From Posidonia oceanica (Eukaryota; Streptophyta; Magnoliopsida; Alismatales; Posidoniaceae), in assembly GCA_037176725.1 (NCBI GenBank), contig JAZBRS010000039.1:21736001-21800000 (forward strand): a DNA stretch of 64,000 bases. The letters are read 5' to 3'. Numbering within the stretch: position 1 is the first letter of the stretch; each line of letters starts with the position of its first letter. Below are positions 47,653-58,441 of this stretch, in pieces. Under the pieces are notes generated by a model. The model was not told where the DNA came from and did no database searches. It was given only the letters and a program-made list of their open reading frames with translations. The position numbers were made by a program, and so were the translations under genes.

Positions 47653-49169
47653 GTGGCACAATGCACAAGGCCAGGTACTTCGCGAGTTTGCAATGAAGTA
47701 GACTTGTCGAAGCCTATACCAAGCTCAATTTGGATCAACAATGGTGGGGAGGTGTTTGCTCAATAGGTGGTGATTCCCAATGAGTCTATACCTCCGTTTT
47801 GTAAGAAATGTATGGCTATTGGGCATATTAGCTCTGTTTGCAAATTGTCTTCTATGGCAAGGCGTGATTATGAGTCTTCAAAAGAATGGGTGGAGCAAAC
47901 ATTTTACAGTGATAAGGAAGGTGGTCTTTCCAGTGCAGGAGGGGATGAGACTGTTAAGAACAAGGCCAAAAAGAAGAACAAGAAAGCCAAACAGAGTGTG
48001 AAGTTTGCTGTGAGCTCAACTCAACATCAGCTTAATTCTAATTCAGTGGAGAAGGTAGTCCGGCTGGACATCTGTGAGACCAACCGTGAGGCTTCTCTGC
48101 CTTCTGATGAGCTATCCAATGAGCTGAATAGGGAGGTTGATTCAGGGCATTCTCCAGGGGAATGCAAGCCATCAAGGTCTGTGGCTTTGGAAGGTGTACC
48201 TATAGGTACCTGTCAAAAAGGAGGTTCTTCTTCTTAGGCTGAGGTGGTTGTTGGCACTAGGAAGGATGCCAAGGAGGCAACTGTTGTGATGAAGGGTGAA
48301 GAGATCCCTCTGATTGGGTCTGCTGGAGTGGTCTTTGGGCCTAAGAACAAGGTTGTTGATGCAAGAGATGGTGGTTATTCTGAGGAGAAAGGTGCTGTTG
48401 GTTCAGATGAAGTGGAAGAGGCTGCCTTGGGGAGATGGGCACTCTTGATAACTGCCATGGTTTCTGCTGCTAGGAAAGTGGGTGGAGCCAAGGTTAGTTC
48501 TCAAGATGGTGGTCAGGCTACGGGCTTAGAACACTTTGGAGAAAGTGGGGATAAGTCTCCCCCTCTTGATGATTCGTTTGGTCCCATTGACTTTCAAGGT
48601 ATCTAGCAACAGAATCCACCATCACAAGTGGATGATGAGCTCTTGATGTATGGGGGAGCACAAGAACTTAAGGATCTTCATAAGGATTTACATGAGGCCA
48701 AGTATACGAAATCTGAAATTGAGGAAGTGGTTCCTCCTCTACAATTTTTGTATCAATCTGAGCAGCAGCGTGTTCATGAACCTGAAGGAGATGGATTGTC
48801 CTCTCTCGATGATTTTGATGATGATGCTTTCACTAGGGACAACAAGTCGTTTGACTCTAAGGAGCGTGCTCCTAGTCTTGATGCATTGTTCTATGATGGC
48901 AGTGGTTTTAAGGCATCAAGGAAAAAGAAGAAGTTTAAGAGGCGTGATTGGGAGTCATTGGTTCCACCTGGGGGCCCTCGGCGTTCGACGCATGTGAAAG
49001 CACGATCGGCGCTTAGTTTGTTCACGGGCATGGAGGAGGCTTCTATATAGGCTTCTTGTACCCTTTGTTTTGTGTGCTTTCTTGTTACTCCTTGGAGGGG
49101 CTGTCCTCCTTAGAGTTCTATGGTTGTAATCTTTTTTGGATCAATGAAGGTTACAGTTTAAAAAAAAAA
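47653..49169 (+). pseudogene. retroposed DUF4283/zinc-knuckle (LINE ORF1-like) pseudogene
   Basis: A single frame runs from about 47665 to 49050, broken only by TAG codons at 47764, 48235 and 48604. It starts in mid-domain with RVCNEVDLSKPIPSSIWINN, then IPPFCKKCMAIGHISSVCKL, a CCHC zinc knuckle as in DUF4283/zf-CCHC_4 proteins of plant L1-type LINEs. A Lys-rich segment, acidic regions and a basic tail (KASRKKKKFKRRDWESL) follow. A 110-base 3' UTR with TTGTAATC and GGATCAATGAAGG ends in A9 (49161-49169). There is no endonuclease/RT ORF. It looks like a 5'-truncated, poly(A)-tailed insertion made by a LINE. AACCCTAAT flanks both ends, but the host repeat makes a target duplication impossible to prove. 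Confidence 0.7.
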
Positions 49170-49330
49170 CCCTAAACCCTAATCCACTCAAAAAACCCTA
49201 TCCTAAACCCTAATCCACTCAAAAACCCTAAACCCTAATCAAGACCCTAATAAAATCCTAATCAAGACCCTAATAAAATCCTAATCAAGACCCTAATAAA
49301 CTTAAAACCCTAAAACTGAAATGTAATCCA
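49170..49330 (+). repeat. telomere-like AAACCCTAA motifs in LTR C, right of insert
   Basis: The CCCTAAACCCTAATCCACTC pattern interrupted at 47652 resumes here, followed by four repeats of AATCAAGACCCTAATAAA type. It marks continuity of the LTR across the insertion. Confidence 0.75.
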
Positions 49331-52300
49331 TGCAAATTCATATCACAATTACAACCCAATTGAATCGAATCAAAGCCCCAAGCCAACTTAAAATGCAAAG
49401 CCCATCTTTAAACCTAATTAAGAATTAAAACCAATTTGAATTTAACAATTAAAGTCAAAACCCACTTAAACAAATCAAAACTCATTTAAATTTAAAACCA
49501 ATCAAAGTTAAAACACATTCGAACTCATTAAAAAATAAGCTAAACCCTAAAAAACCCTAAAACCCATTTAAAACACAAAGTCTATTTCAACTTGAATTTA
49601 ATTAATTTAAACAATCAACAACCAAATCCATTTAAACTAATTTAAACCTAAACTAATTAAAAACAAAGCAAAAATCCAAATCAAGCCCAAGGCCCATTAA
49701 GCCCCTTTTTTTTTTCTTTTTTCTTCTTCTCCTTCTTCTTCTTCTTCTTCTTCTTCTTTTTTCTTTCTTTTTTCTCTTTTCCACCCTTTTTCCTCTCCGC
49801 AGGCCCAAGCCCATGATCCTCCTTCATTCCCTTTTTCCTCCTTCCTTCTCTCCCGCCCAAACTTCCTCCAAAAAAACCCAACACCCAAACCTCCTCTGCA
49901 TCCACACCTCTGCAGACCAAACCCAATGCCTCACCCCAATTCCTCACCCCAATCCCACGAACCCAGACCAAACCAAACCCAGCACCAGCAGACCCACACC
50001 TCACCAGTAGACCTAACTCCTCCTCAAACACCCAAACCACCTACAGAACTAGAACCCAACTCTCTCCCGCACCCAAGCACAGACCAACACTTAAACCCCG
50101 AACCCAGGTGAACCCAGACCACCCTCTCAGACCTCTCCTCTCCCTCAGACCCAGACCCAAACACAGCTCACCACAGCCTGAACACAGCTCACAATTCACC
50201 CAAGTCCACCCTCCATTTACTCTGCTTGACGCCCTCCAAGACTTCTTTGGCCAACCTCGAACCAAGCCACCCTCTCAACGGTCACAGCAACCCCCTTGCC
50301 CCGCGTCACCACCGTCCGGCCTCGCTCCTCACACACAAAGACTGCCACAGCCCAGAATCAGCCCAGAACTTCGGTTTGAGCAACGACTTCATTGCCCAAG
50401 CTTCTGCCACCCCTCCAGACCTCAAGCCACGTCCCCTCTCGCACCCAATAGCCCCCAATTGCCCATGCAAGCTCTGTGCATCCCGTGATCAAGTTTTGAA
50501 CCCAATGCATCCAACAAAACCAAAAGCTTTTCCCAACGGCTCAGACCACCACACCCACTTCTAAGAGCACCCTGAGCTTCGTGAGAGTCCCCTCAAGTGA
50601 TCCCCTACCTCCCCATCCCTTCCAGAGCACCAGAACGCCCAGACGACCCCTCTGCACCCACCACTTCCAGAGTTGAGACCACCTCTGGGCCCGACGCTAC
50701 GCAGCCACTCCCTCGCTGTCCAGAACGCACCACGCTGATCCTAGGAGCACGCCGGACCCTTCGCCGAGCTCCGCAACCGCTCCAGCCGAGCTCACCACCT
50801 CTGCCTTGCAGCTCCGACAATCTCCGCGTCGTCAGCCTGCTCTGGACAGTGCCTTAGGTAGCTTCTTCATCCCAGAGGTTCGCCTAAACCTCCTATTGCT
50901 TATCAGCCCTTTACATGTGCTTTTCGTCGCCTGTGTGTGCTTCCAAAGGTCGTCGGACCTCTCTTCTTCCCCAACGAGCACGCCGGCATGCGTGGAGCTC
51001 CGCCGCCTCTGGTTTTCTCCTTCGCATGGCACTATAGCGTCGTATGTTTTTTATTTTCATTTCATTTACATTGCATTAAAGTACGTTAGTTTCTTTTATT
51101 TACATGTTGGTCCTTTATTTATTTGAAGTACTGTGCTTGCATATAGTTAGTTATTTTATTTTCATTCTGAAACCATGCCACATTGTTGTCTGACCCCTGA
51201 TTTTCTGCCTATTTGCGTTTGGGTCCTCTGTTGTGTAAGTTAACATGTGCTTTTTTGGGTTATTTGCAACTTAGCCCTCATGCTTATTTTATCTGCAACT
51301 TGATCCTGTTACAGTTGATATTTCCTTTAATCTCTCATTTAACTATATTGCATTAATGAAAAATACTGCAGCTTTGTTTATTTGCTTTCAAGTCCCTCTA
51401 AACTGCTGTAGTTTTTGGTCATTTGCATCCAGGCCCTTGTGTTTATTTTATTTGCAATCTGGTCCTCTCCAGTTGATGAATGTGATTTAATTTGAATTTC
51501 ATATCATATTACATTGCATAAATTGTTTGTAGGTTCTTTTAAATTACTTTTGGGTCCAACAACTATGAATCCTCTTCTGTTTTTTTTCTTTATTGTTTTG
51601 CACCTAAGTCCTTAAGCTTTTTGAAATCACATCTGGGTCCTCTGGTTGTTAGATTTGATTTAATTCAGCATTTAGAACATTATTACATTGCATAAAACCC
51701 CAGCATGTTTCATTTATTGCATCTCAGTCCCTGGAAATGTGTTGTGCCTTGTGTTTTCTTGTTTTTAAGCCCTGAATTTTGTTTTAATCACACTTAAGTC
51801 CTCTACACATCAATTGTGGCATGTGTTTGTTTTTTTTTTGGACTTTCTATTTGGTCCAGAGGTTTCTGTTATCTACATTCAGGTCCTTCTGAGCTTCAAA
51901 ATGCCCCCAGGTTTTCTGTTTTGTCTTGCAGTTAAGCCCTTAGCTTTTTAAAAGATTGCATATAGGTCCTTCCAATGCTTTGTGGTTTCCATTTGGTTTT
52001 CTTTTGGCTTTGCTTTCAAACCTAGAGGCCTGTTTAAGTTGCACCCAAGTTTTTGAACATCACTGTGGTTGTGCATGCCTGATTTTTTCTGGACTTGCTA
52101 TTTAGTCCTGGTTTTCCTGAAAATTGCACATGGGTCCCTGGGACCATTTTTTGTGGGTTTTAAATGCTTCTTGGCTTTGTTTCTCCTGTCCAAACTTTTC
52201 CAAAGTTGCATGAGGATCCCCTACAGGTTTTCTTTTTGGGATTTACGCCTATTTACTGGTTTTGCATTTTAGCCCATAAGTTTTCTAAAAATTGCATTTA

Positions 52301-53220
52301 GATCCTTTATTGACCAATTGCAAGTTTGCCTTGTGTCTTTGTTGCATCTGTCCCCCGGTTGCCCTCACATATTGTTGCACTTGCACCCCTGCATGCACTC
52401 ATCACCTTTGCACTGTATTTTTACCACGTTTTGCACGTAAGCCTCTGCACTTTTCCCTATTTGCACAAAGGTCCCTTTCTTGCATTTTTACATGCATTGC
52501 ACCCATACATCATTGCACTTAGCATCTTAGCACACTTTTGAGCACTTTTAGCTCTCTTGTATGTGGGAGGCCCTGTACTGCACACCCCTAGGGACTTTTG
52601 CACTTAGATCCTTTCCTCTCCTTGGCCCTTGGGCCTTCTACCTTGAAGCCTGGATAACTTCTGATCGGACCGTCGGATCTTCGCAACCAAGCTACCCGGA
52701 TCATCCTAGTGGAGCGGACTTTCATGCTGACCAAGGTTACCTCAGATCAGGCCTCAGATCTTCAAGGTAAGTCCATCTGAATCATTGCATATCATTTGTT
52801 GCTTGTCATTTTCATTGCATGCACTGTTTTCCACACCTTGTTTTTCGTGCATGTAGAATAGGGCTTCCCCTCTTGCCTATCTACTCTACTCCCTCTTTTC
52901 GCGTCTTCTTAGTGTCTTTGGGTTGAGTTTTCCCTCGGATTCACTACTGATCGCGACCTTCTTCCTCCTTTTCCACGATCCGATTGCACAGCGAGCTTTG
53001 GGCAGCGTGCGAGACACATCGTGGGATGGTTTAGTGGGAAACAGTTGCAGGATAGTGGTGATCCCTCCGCTTGCTTTCTTTCCCCTTTGCAGGCCTTCAC
53101 ACCTGCATTGTGTGGTTCTATTCGGTGTTTGTTTTTACACTCACATCACTTATCTCTCCTTTGCATCTGGGCTGGTAGCCCTAACTGCCTGGTTGACGCC
53201 CGTCATGTCCTCTAATCTTC

Positions 53221-53735
53221 CCCTTTGCTTGTCATACCCCTGCATTATGTGGCTTTTCCGATGTTTTGCTTTTACGTTTGCATTGCTTGTTTTCCGCCTG
53301 GATTTGCTTTCCCCTTTGCTTGTCATACCCCTACATTGCGTGGCTTTTCTGATGTTTTGCTTTTACGTTTGCATCGCTTGTTTTCCGCCCAGATTCGCTT
53401 TCCCCTTTGCTTGTCATAGCCCTACATTGCGTGGCATTTCGGATGTTTTGCTTTTATGATTGCATCGCTTGTTTTCCACTTGGATTTGCTTTCCCCTTTG
53501 CTTGTCATACCCTGCATTGCGTGGCTTTTCCGATGTTTTGCTTTCACATTTGCATCGCTTGTTTTCTACCTGGATTTGCTTTCCCCTTTGCTTGTCGTAC
53601 CCCTGCATTGCGTGGCTTTTCCGATGTTTTGCTTTCACATTTGCATCGCTTGTTTTCTGCCTGGATTTGCTTTCCCCTTTGCTTGTCTCACCCCTGCATT
53701 GTGTGGTTTTACCGACGTTTTGTTTTAATCGCTTG
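53221..53735 (+). repeat. 91-bp tandem repeats in LTR C
   Basis: Starts of the CCCTTTGCTTGTC motif fall at 53221, 53312, 53403, 53494, 53584 and 53675, giving a 90-91-bp period in five full and one partial copy. Each holds TGGCTTTTCCGATGTTTTGC. The LTR of E has a looser TTTTGCGTGCC repeat at the same place (5190-5400). Confidence 0.85.
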
Positions 53736-53978
53736 CGTTTGCATTAGGACAGTGATGCTTACTGCCTAGAGTTCTCACGGACTAGGGTTCGCCCAGTTCG
53801 GAACACAGACAGCGCTACTGAGCACTTAGATTGCACGTTTAATTCCTTACACGCATTTCAACACTTAGAGCACACATTTGAGCGTCTAATTAGGCATTCA
53901 TGGCACTTAGGCATTCAAAACATGTATTTTCCCTCAAAAGCGAGCGTAAGCCTAGAAAGACCACTTCTCGGGCGTGTC

Positions 53979-54000
53979 GGGGGTGCCTAACACCTTCCCT
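53979..54000 (+). other. conserved LTR hairpin motif, copy in C
   Basis: This is the same 22-base motif as at 5654-5675 with only the last C replaced by T. Confidence 0.7.
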
Positions 54001-54364
54001 ACGCGTAACAGGAGTCCTTACCCTTTCTCTGGCCTGCAATGACCCTTTTGCCCTCGTCCTTGGCACAAGACATCCTCTTTGCATAGCATTTGCATTGAAT
54101 TGCATCTTCTTGTGTGGTTTTGCATGTTTTTCATGCATTTCTCCGATTTTCCTTGTCTCTCGACTTAATAGACATGGTGGCGACTCCCTTTTGTCTTTCC
54201 TTTCTTTTTTCTTCTTCCCTTTGGCTTTTCGCCTCTGTTTTCGGTGTTTTGAGTCGAGTTTCCTCCTCGGATCACCCGCTAATAGTGAACCTGGTTTTTC
54301 GATCAATGCACGCAAGCTCTAGCAACGTCCATGGACGATCGCGAAGCTCCACGGGATCGCTACA

Positions 54365-54369
54365 ATGGC
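54365..54369. repeat. target-site duplication of C, right copy
   Basis: ATGGC, identical to 46819-46823. Confidence 0.88.
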
Positions 54370-54886
54370 TCTAGTCGTACCTAGAATTTATTTTTACTTG
54401 CCATTTTTAGTTAGCCGTGGGGGAAACAATCAGTCTCTAATTGTCCTTAGGCCTAATGCAAGAAAGGGAAGAAAATCACCCAAGCATGGCAAGTGAACAA
54501 CAAACATCATTGCAAAAAGCATGGGCATGGCATGTGCATGTGTATGTGGACATGATAGTGGAAAAAGAAACAACCAGCATATCAAAAGGCATATAAGGCA
54601 TGGCATGTGCATTAGTGTGGTGGCATGGCATATTTGTGCGAAATAAATCTGGCATCAGACAAAAAGCATGGATTAAAGCAGTAGTCATGCAAGCATGGTA
54701 ATTGAATGCTGTAATAAGGAAAGCGCATGAATTAAAGCAACAGATAAGCAAATAAAGTAAGTAGATGCTGAGATAATAGATAAGGCGCAATGCGATAAGC
54801 AAACAAACAAGGTAACCAATGCTAAGCTAAGCAGACAAGAAATCCACACAAAAGTGGAAGAGTGGAACAAAAGCCGAAGTCTAGTT
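54370..54886 (-). other. A: untranslated leader, PBS-proximal part
   Basis: No gene is seen. Homologous to 35400-36030 of B (TTTTTAGTTAGCCGTGGGGG here, TTTTTTAGTTAACCATGGGG in B). It continues from 46818 once C is removed. Confidence 0.7.
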
Positions 54887-54904
54887 TCCCCAACAAAGTC
54901 GCCA
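54887..54904 (-). other. primer-binding site of element A
   Basis: The minus strand reads TGGCGACTTTGTTGGGGA one base after the LTR end. It differs from B's site at three positions, all C to T on the sense strand, as expected for an aged copy of the tRNA-Arg-type site. Confidence 0.8.
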
Positions 54905-55228
54905 CTGTAGTAATCCCGAAATTCGAATTGTCCATACACGATGCCAAAGCTCACGTGCACCGATCGGAATCAGGTTCACTATTAGCGGTTGGTTCCGAGG
55001 AGGGATTTCGACTCGAAACACACCGTAAAACAACGGCAACGCAAAAGGAAAATAAAGCAAAAGAAAGAGAGTCGCCACCTAATTTATTAAACCGGGAAAA
55101 CTAGGAAAACCAAGTAAAGAACATGCAAGGAAAACATGTGCGTTTCGAAAGCATGCAAAGTTCAATGTAAATGGATGACACAAAGTCAATGCGGTCCAAT
55201 GAAGAAGGTAAGGACTCCTATTACGTGC

Positions 55229-55250
55229 GGGGAAGGTGTTAGGCACCCCC
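55229..55250 (-). other. conserved LTR hairpin motif, copy in A 5' LTR
   Basis: The same 22 bases as in B and E, despite the otherwise different LTR of A. Confidence 0.7.
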
Positions 55251-56224
55251 AACACGCCCGAGGAATCGGTCTTTCTAACTGATCCGCTACAGTGTGGCAC
55301 AATGTTGGCAAATGAATGCCGGTTTATATACATCCTAGGATGATATGCAAGATGCAATTTTATGAACCAATGCAAAGCTTAGCAAAAACCTTGTTTAAAT
55401 GCAAACATGTGAAAGCAAGTCATTGTAAAGAAGTGGAACACAGTAAGAATGTGTACTGAAAACAAAAGCATTGAGCAAAACAAGTGAGGAGCAACAAAAG
55501 GGGCAGTTCTATGTTCTGTCTGGATTAGGGCTCAAGCGCCTTTTCGGCAGGCACCCCAGCTAGTCGTTGGTGAGGTCGGTGGTAGGTTAGCTCCCTAGTC
55601 AGAAGTGGCAATTGTCACAAAATGGGTGCAAAAAGCGATGTAAAACCCAAAATAAAAACAAGGAGGCAGAGAAGACAAGTTCGAAAGCAAATCCATAGAA
55701 GAAAACATATCGGAAATCAAAGCGACAAGGTGGCAAAACAAAGGCTAAGTCACTGCCTGGATTGTGAAAGGAGTCGCTACCTGTAGGGGCGGCTATTCCA
55801 GTCGCCTGTTGGACTAACGACAAAAGGCATTCCTCCTTCTACTCAAGCAGTGGCGGTCATCGCCAAGAAAGGGACTAAAACGCGGTGTGAAATCGTGGAA
55901 ACAAAGTTGAGGAGTCACAGACAAGGTGTTAAACATCAAGATTGGAAAAGAAAATAGTTTGAAAGGCAAAGCAACGGGGCGGCAAGGTAGCGGCTCGCTC
56001 ACAGTTGGGGATTGCAAGCTTAGTCGCCTGATGGGAAGGCGCCAAGGAGAGGCGCCACTTCCTCTAGCGACAGGGATGCTCACAGTTCTCCCACACAGTG
56101 GCTTTCATCGTCGGAAACGAGGTAGAAAAACTTGGCAAAAATAGAAACAATCGTGGCGGAGCTAAGCAAGGCTCGACGCGGAAGAAAAAACATTCATCGG
56201 ATTCGAAAATGGGTGAGTGGGCTG

Positions 56225-56570
56225 CAAGATATGGAGGCCAGAAGTTGTGCCGGAGGGCAGACCTAAGTTGCAGGTCAGTCGCCTGCTATGTAGGCCACAA
56301 AGAAGCAACCCAGGCTGCCCAAACTACCAACTTCCCGGCTAGATCTTGGACCCACAAGCTAACTAAATGAAAAACTGAATATGCAAACATGTAAAGCATT
56401 CATCCATGAAAACACAGAAACAATAATATTGCAAAATGGCTAGAGGAGCAAGATATCACGGCCAGAAGTCAGCCGGGGAACTGACCCGAACTACAGGTTA
56501 GTTGCCTGCCAGGCAGGTGGCTAAGGTGCAGCCCAGTTGTCCCCACACAACCAACTTCCCGGCCATATCT
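56225..56570 (-). repeat. pair of long imperfect stem-loops, 5' LTR copy of A
   Basis: Unit 1 has arms 56225-56247 and 56328-56348; unit 2 starts at 56449-56471, with its 3' arm at about 56551-56571. They correspond to 6188-6311 and 6415-6537. Pairing is slightly worse here: in unit 2 the AAGTCA arm faces CAACTT instead of TGACTT. Confidence 0.5.
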
Positions 56571-57408
56571 TGGGCTCTCCAGCAAGCTAGATGGCAAGCT
56601 AACTATGCAGACATGTAGAGCATATAATAGAGAATAAAAGCATACAATCAGAAAGTAGAATGGGACTTCGAGTTGGCCGGAGCGACACCTCAAAGCCGGG
56701 TCGGCAGACTGGCTGAGTCGTAGCTCAATCGCCGGTCAGACCGACGCCTGACCCAGTCGTGTGTCACGACGGCAACTGGCTTGGCAGTCCAATGGCCGGA
56801 CTTCCAGGCCGGAATTTGCCGTGACGGCGGAGCCTAAAATCTGGAGGAGGGTCCTGGAAGCATGACCTCGCTTCCAGGAACCCAACCGTACCTTCGGCAT
56901 GAAAAATGGTGGACCGAGGCGGTCCACCCACCCACGCCACCTTCGGCCGCCGTTCTCCGCAGTGATCCGGCCAAACATGCGGCCGAGCACGCGGGGAGGA
57001 GGCAGGGAAGGTCCATGGTGTCAAGGCTGTAGATATCCCATTTTTGCATTTCCCAGAGTTCATAGAGGACAGGAACTTCTAAGGCACCCAGATCACATAA
57101 CTAAGGCTTTAATAACGCATTTTCTGGAGTTTTCGTGACTTGCTTAAAAACAACACTTGATTCTACTTAGCTCAAGGACATTAGCTGTGGCAGAGCTGAC
57201 ATACCCAAACTAGTGGCAAGTTTGAGTACCTTTGAGCACACTTTTCCACTCAAATCTGTGGCAGATTTGAGTTAAAAAGATGTTTTTATGATTTCATGAG
57301 ATATCTGAAGTTTTACGGGCTTTTAATCGAGTTTTATGGATTAAACTTAAAAGACAGGGTTAAAAATGCAAAAGACGCTACTAGTTGCTAGCTAGAGAGG
57401 CGACTGGG

Positions 57409-57724
57409 TTAGGCGCCATGTAAACAGGCGACTCAACTAGGCGCCACTCTAAGCGGCGACTGACAATTGTGGGCTCCGTTAACCGAATCGGACAGTTGCT
57501 TTTCCACGCTCAATTCTCACTAACCCCTCAACCTTTAGGTGCCACCTCAACAGGCGACTAGACGGTTGCGGAATTGCCTCGGTCTTCCCCACGATCCTTG
57601 ACCATTAGGTGCCACTCAAACCGGCGACTAATGATCGTGGTTCCCATCAACCGAATTTCTACGGTTTTCTCCACGTTTGACTAGGCGGTTGCTAGCCTTA
57701 GTCGCCTACCCATCCGGTGACTAA
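57409..57724 (+). repeat. five stem-loops with 9-base loops in the D LTR
   Basis: Each unit has a TTAGG(C/T)GCC-like arm, exactly nine bases, and a GGCGACTAA-like arm: 57409-57435, 57437-57463, 57535-57561, 57605-57631 and 57698-57724. The last unit has TTAGTCGCC and GGTGACTAA, pairing fully with one G-T. Unit 4 is closed further by ACGATC (57591-57596) and GATCGT (57633-57638), and unit 3 by CAACC and GGTTG. Loop sequences differ. Confidence 0.7.
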
Positions 57725-57784
57725 CGCTAACTGCCACTTTTCTAGAATTTTCTAAACTCCAACCGTCCTCACACCCCTAGAGTC

Positions 57785-57792
57785 TATAAATA
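57785..57792 (+). promoter_or_regulatory. TATA box of D LTR
   Basis: TATAAATA in the context AGAGTCTATAAATAGACCCC is a strong plant TATA match. Transcription would start about 57815-57825, giving a U3 of about 0.8 kb. Confidence 0.75.
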
Positions 57793-58441
57793 GACCCCCT
57801 AGGCCAGTGTTTTGACGGTCGGAACTTTGGAGAGAGAAATTCCCTGGTCGAAATTTTAGAGAGAGGTAGAGCCCTGTCAGTTTTGTGAGCCACCTTCAGA
57901 GAACTAGATTCCCAATCTAGAAACTCTATCTCCTATCCTCAAGAGGTCACCAACCTAAGCTTCTATCTTCGATCCCAGAGATCCTGAGCCAAGCCAGAAC
58001 TCCAACCGTGCCTCCACTTCTACTCCACTGCAAACAGCACGAGGGTGAAGGGAGTATCTTCCAATCTTTTTATCTCATATTGCATTCCTTAGAATAGGAC
58101 CCATAGCATATGCATGCGGGGAACAACCCTCGGTTAGTATTAGGTTTAATTGCTTATGTTATTTTCTATCTACTTTTATTAACATTTACTACACTTGAAC
58201 TAATCTACATCTTTTATTCTCATTTATTTTGAAGGAAAGGAAATTGCTTACATAACATGAAGGAGCCGCTGGACGACATCCTGCCGTCGATCCAGTGATT
58301 CGAGTACTCACAGCTTCATCATCTCCCCCAAGGTGTCTTGTCTACCCAAAGGCGAGTGGCGATCACAAAAGTTGACGACGTACATGGAGGCGCAGTCATC
58401 TTCTTAAACACCCCCCCCCCCCAATTCCACATCCACAGAAG

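Larger units (their letters stand above)
46824..54364 (+). mobile_element. Element C: solo LTR of Ogre/Tat type
   Basis: The LTR begins TGTAGACACCCC and ends GATCGCTACA. It is flanked by exact ATGGC duplications and has no internal region, so it is a solo LTR left by recombination between two LTRs. Without the retroposed insert at 47653-49169 it is about 6.0 kb. It shares with the LTR of E the pyrimidine-rich CTCTCTCCTGA runs, the TTGCAT/GGTCC-rich section (51100-52550), the GCGAGCTTTGGGCAGC segment (52993-53008 here, 4931-4946 in E), the ACTGCCT-GAGTTCTCACG segment and the terminal hairpin. From 49331 to 53220 I see no gene, only AT-rich, T-rich and pyrimidine-rich LTR sequence and short spurious frames. 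Confidence 0.88.
5998..57028 (-). mobile_element. Element A: old Tat/Ogre-type Ty3/gypsy retrotransposon, split by nested insertions
   Basis: A is the scaffold of the window. Its parts, in element order, are: 5' LTR 57028-54906, PBS 54904-54887, leader, gag 46320-43441, protease 43440-42331, linker 42330-41832 and 16894-15721, RT, RNase H, integrase to 12596, extra ORF 11206-10004, tandem repeats, PPT 8196-8176, and 3' LTR 8175-5998. Insertions B (16895-41831) and C (46824-54364) are flanked by exact 5-bp duplications, so A's parts on either side were once contiguous. E cuts the 3' LTR and D cuts the 5' LTR. Without the insertions A would be roughly 20 kb, normal for an Ogre. Many stops and frameshifts show that it is dead and older than B. 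Confidence 0.85.
54906..57028 (-). repeat. 5' LTR of element A (truncated by D)
   Basis: In the sense direction it ends with GGGATTACTACA at 54906, directly before the PBS. The upper part (56035-57028) matches the 3' LTR at 5998-7030. The U5-side part (54906-56034) is present only here, because E cuts the other copy. At 57028 element D interrupts it after AAGGC. It contains the conserved LTR hairpin and many GGCGAC/GTCGCC and GGCGCC words. No gene is seen. Confidence 0.8.
57029..58437 (+). repeat. 5' LTR of element D
   Basis: It starts TGTAGATATCCCATTTTTGC and probably ends ATCCACA at 58437, just before the PBS. A TATA box is at 57785, and a run of 12 C at 58411-58422. The end is inferred from the PBS, since no second LTR is available. 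Five equal stem-loops lie upstream of the TATA box. Confidence 0.65.

Noticed and set aside
47767..49050. Functional host zinc-knuckle gene
   Set aside because: Three in-frame stops, loss of the N-terminal half of the domain, and a poly(A) tail inside an LTR point to a dead retroposed copy.
47430..49330. True telomere or chromosome end
   Set aside because: The CCCTAAA motifs are imperfect, interspersed with other words, flanked on both sides by LTR sequence, and related to motifs in other LTRs of the family.
53890..54374. Open frames around 53890-54374 as a small membrane protein gene
   Set aside because: They lie at the end of LTR C across the conserved hairpin and the LTR terminus, and the hydrophobic composition follows from T-rich DNA.
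58411..58422. Run of twelve C as a regulatory element or assembly fault
   Set aside because: A homopolymer next to the LTR end has no support for a function; its length may be inexact, but the flanking sequence is continuous.
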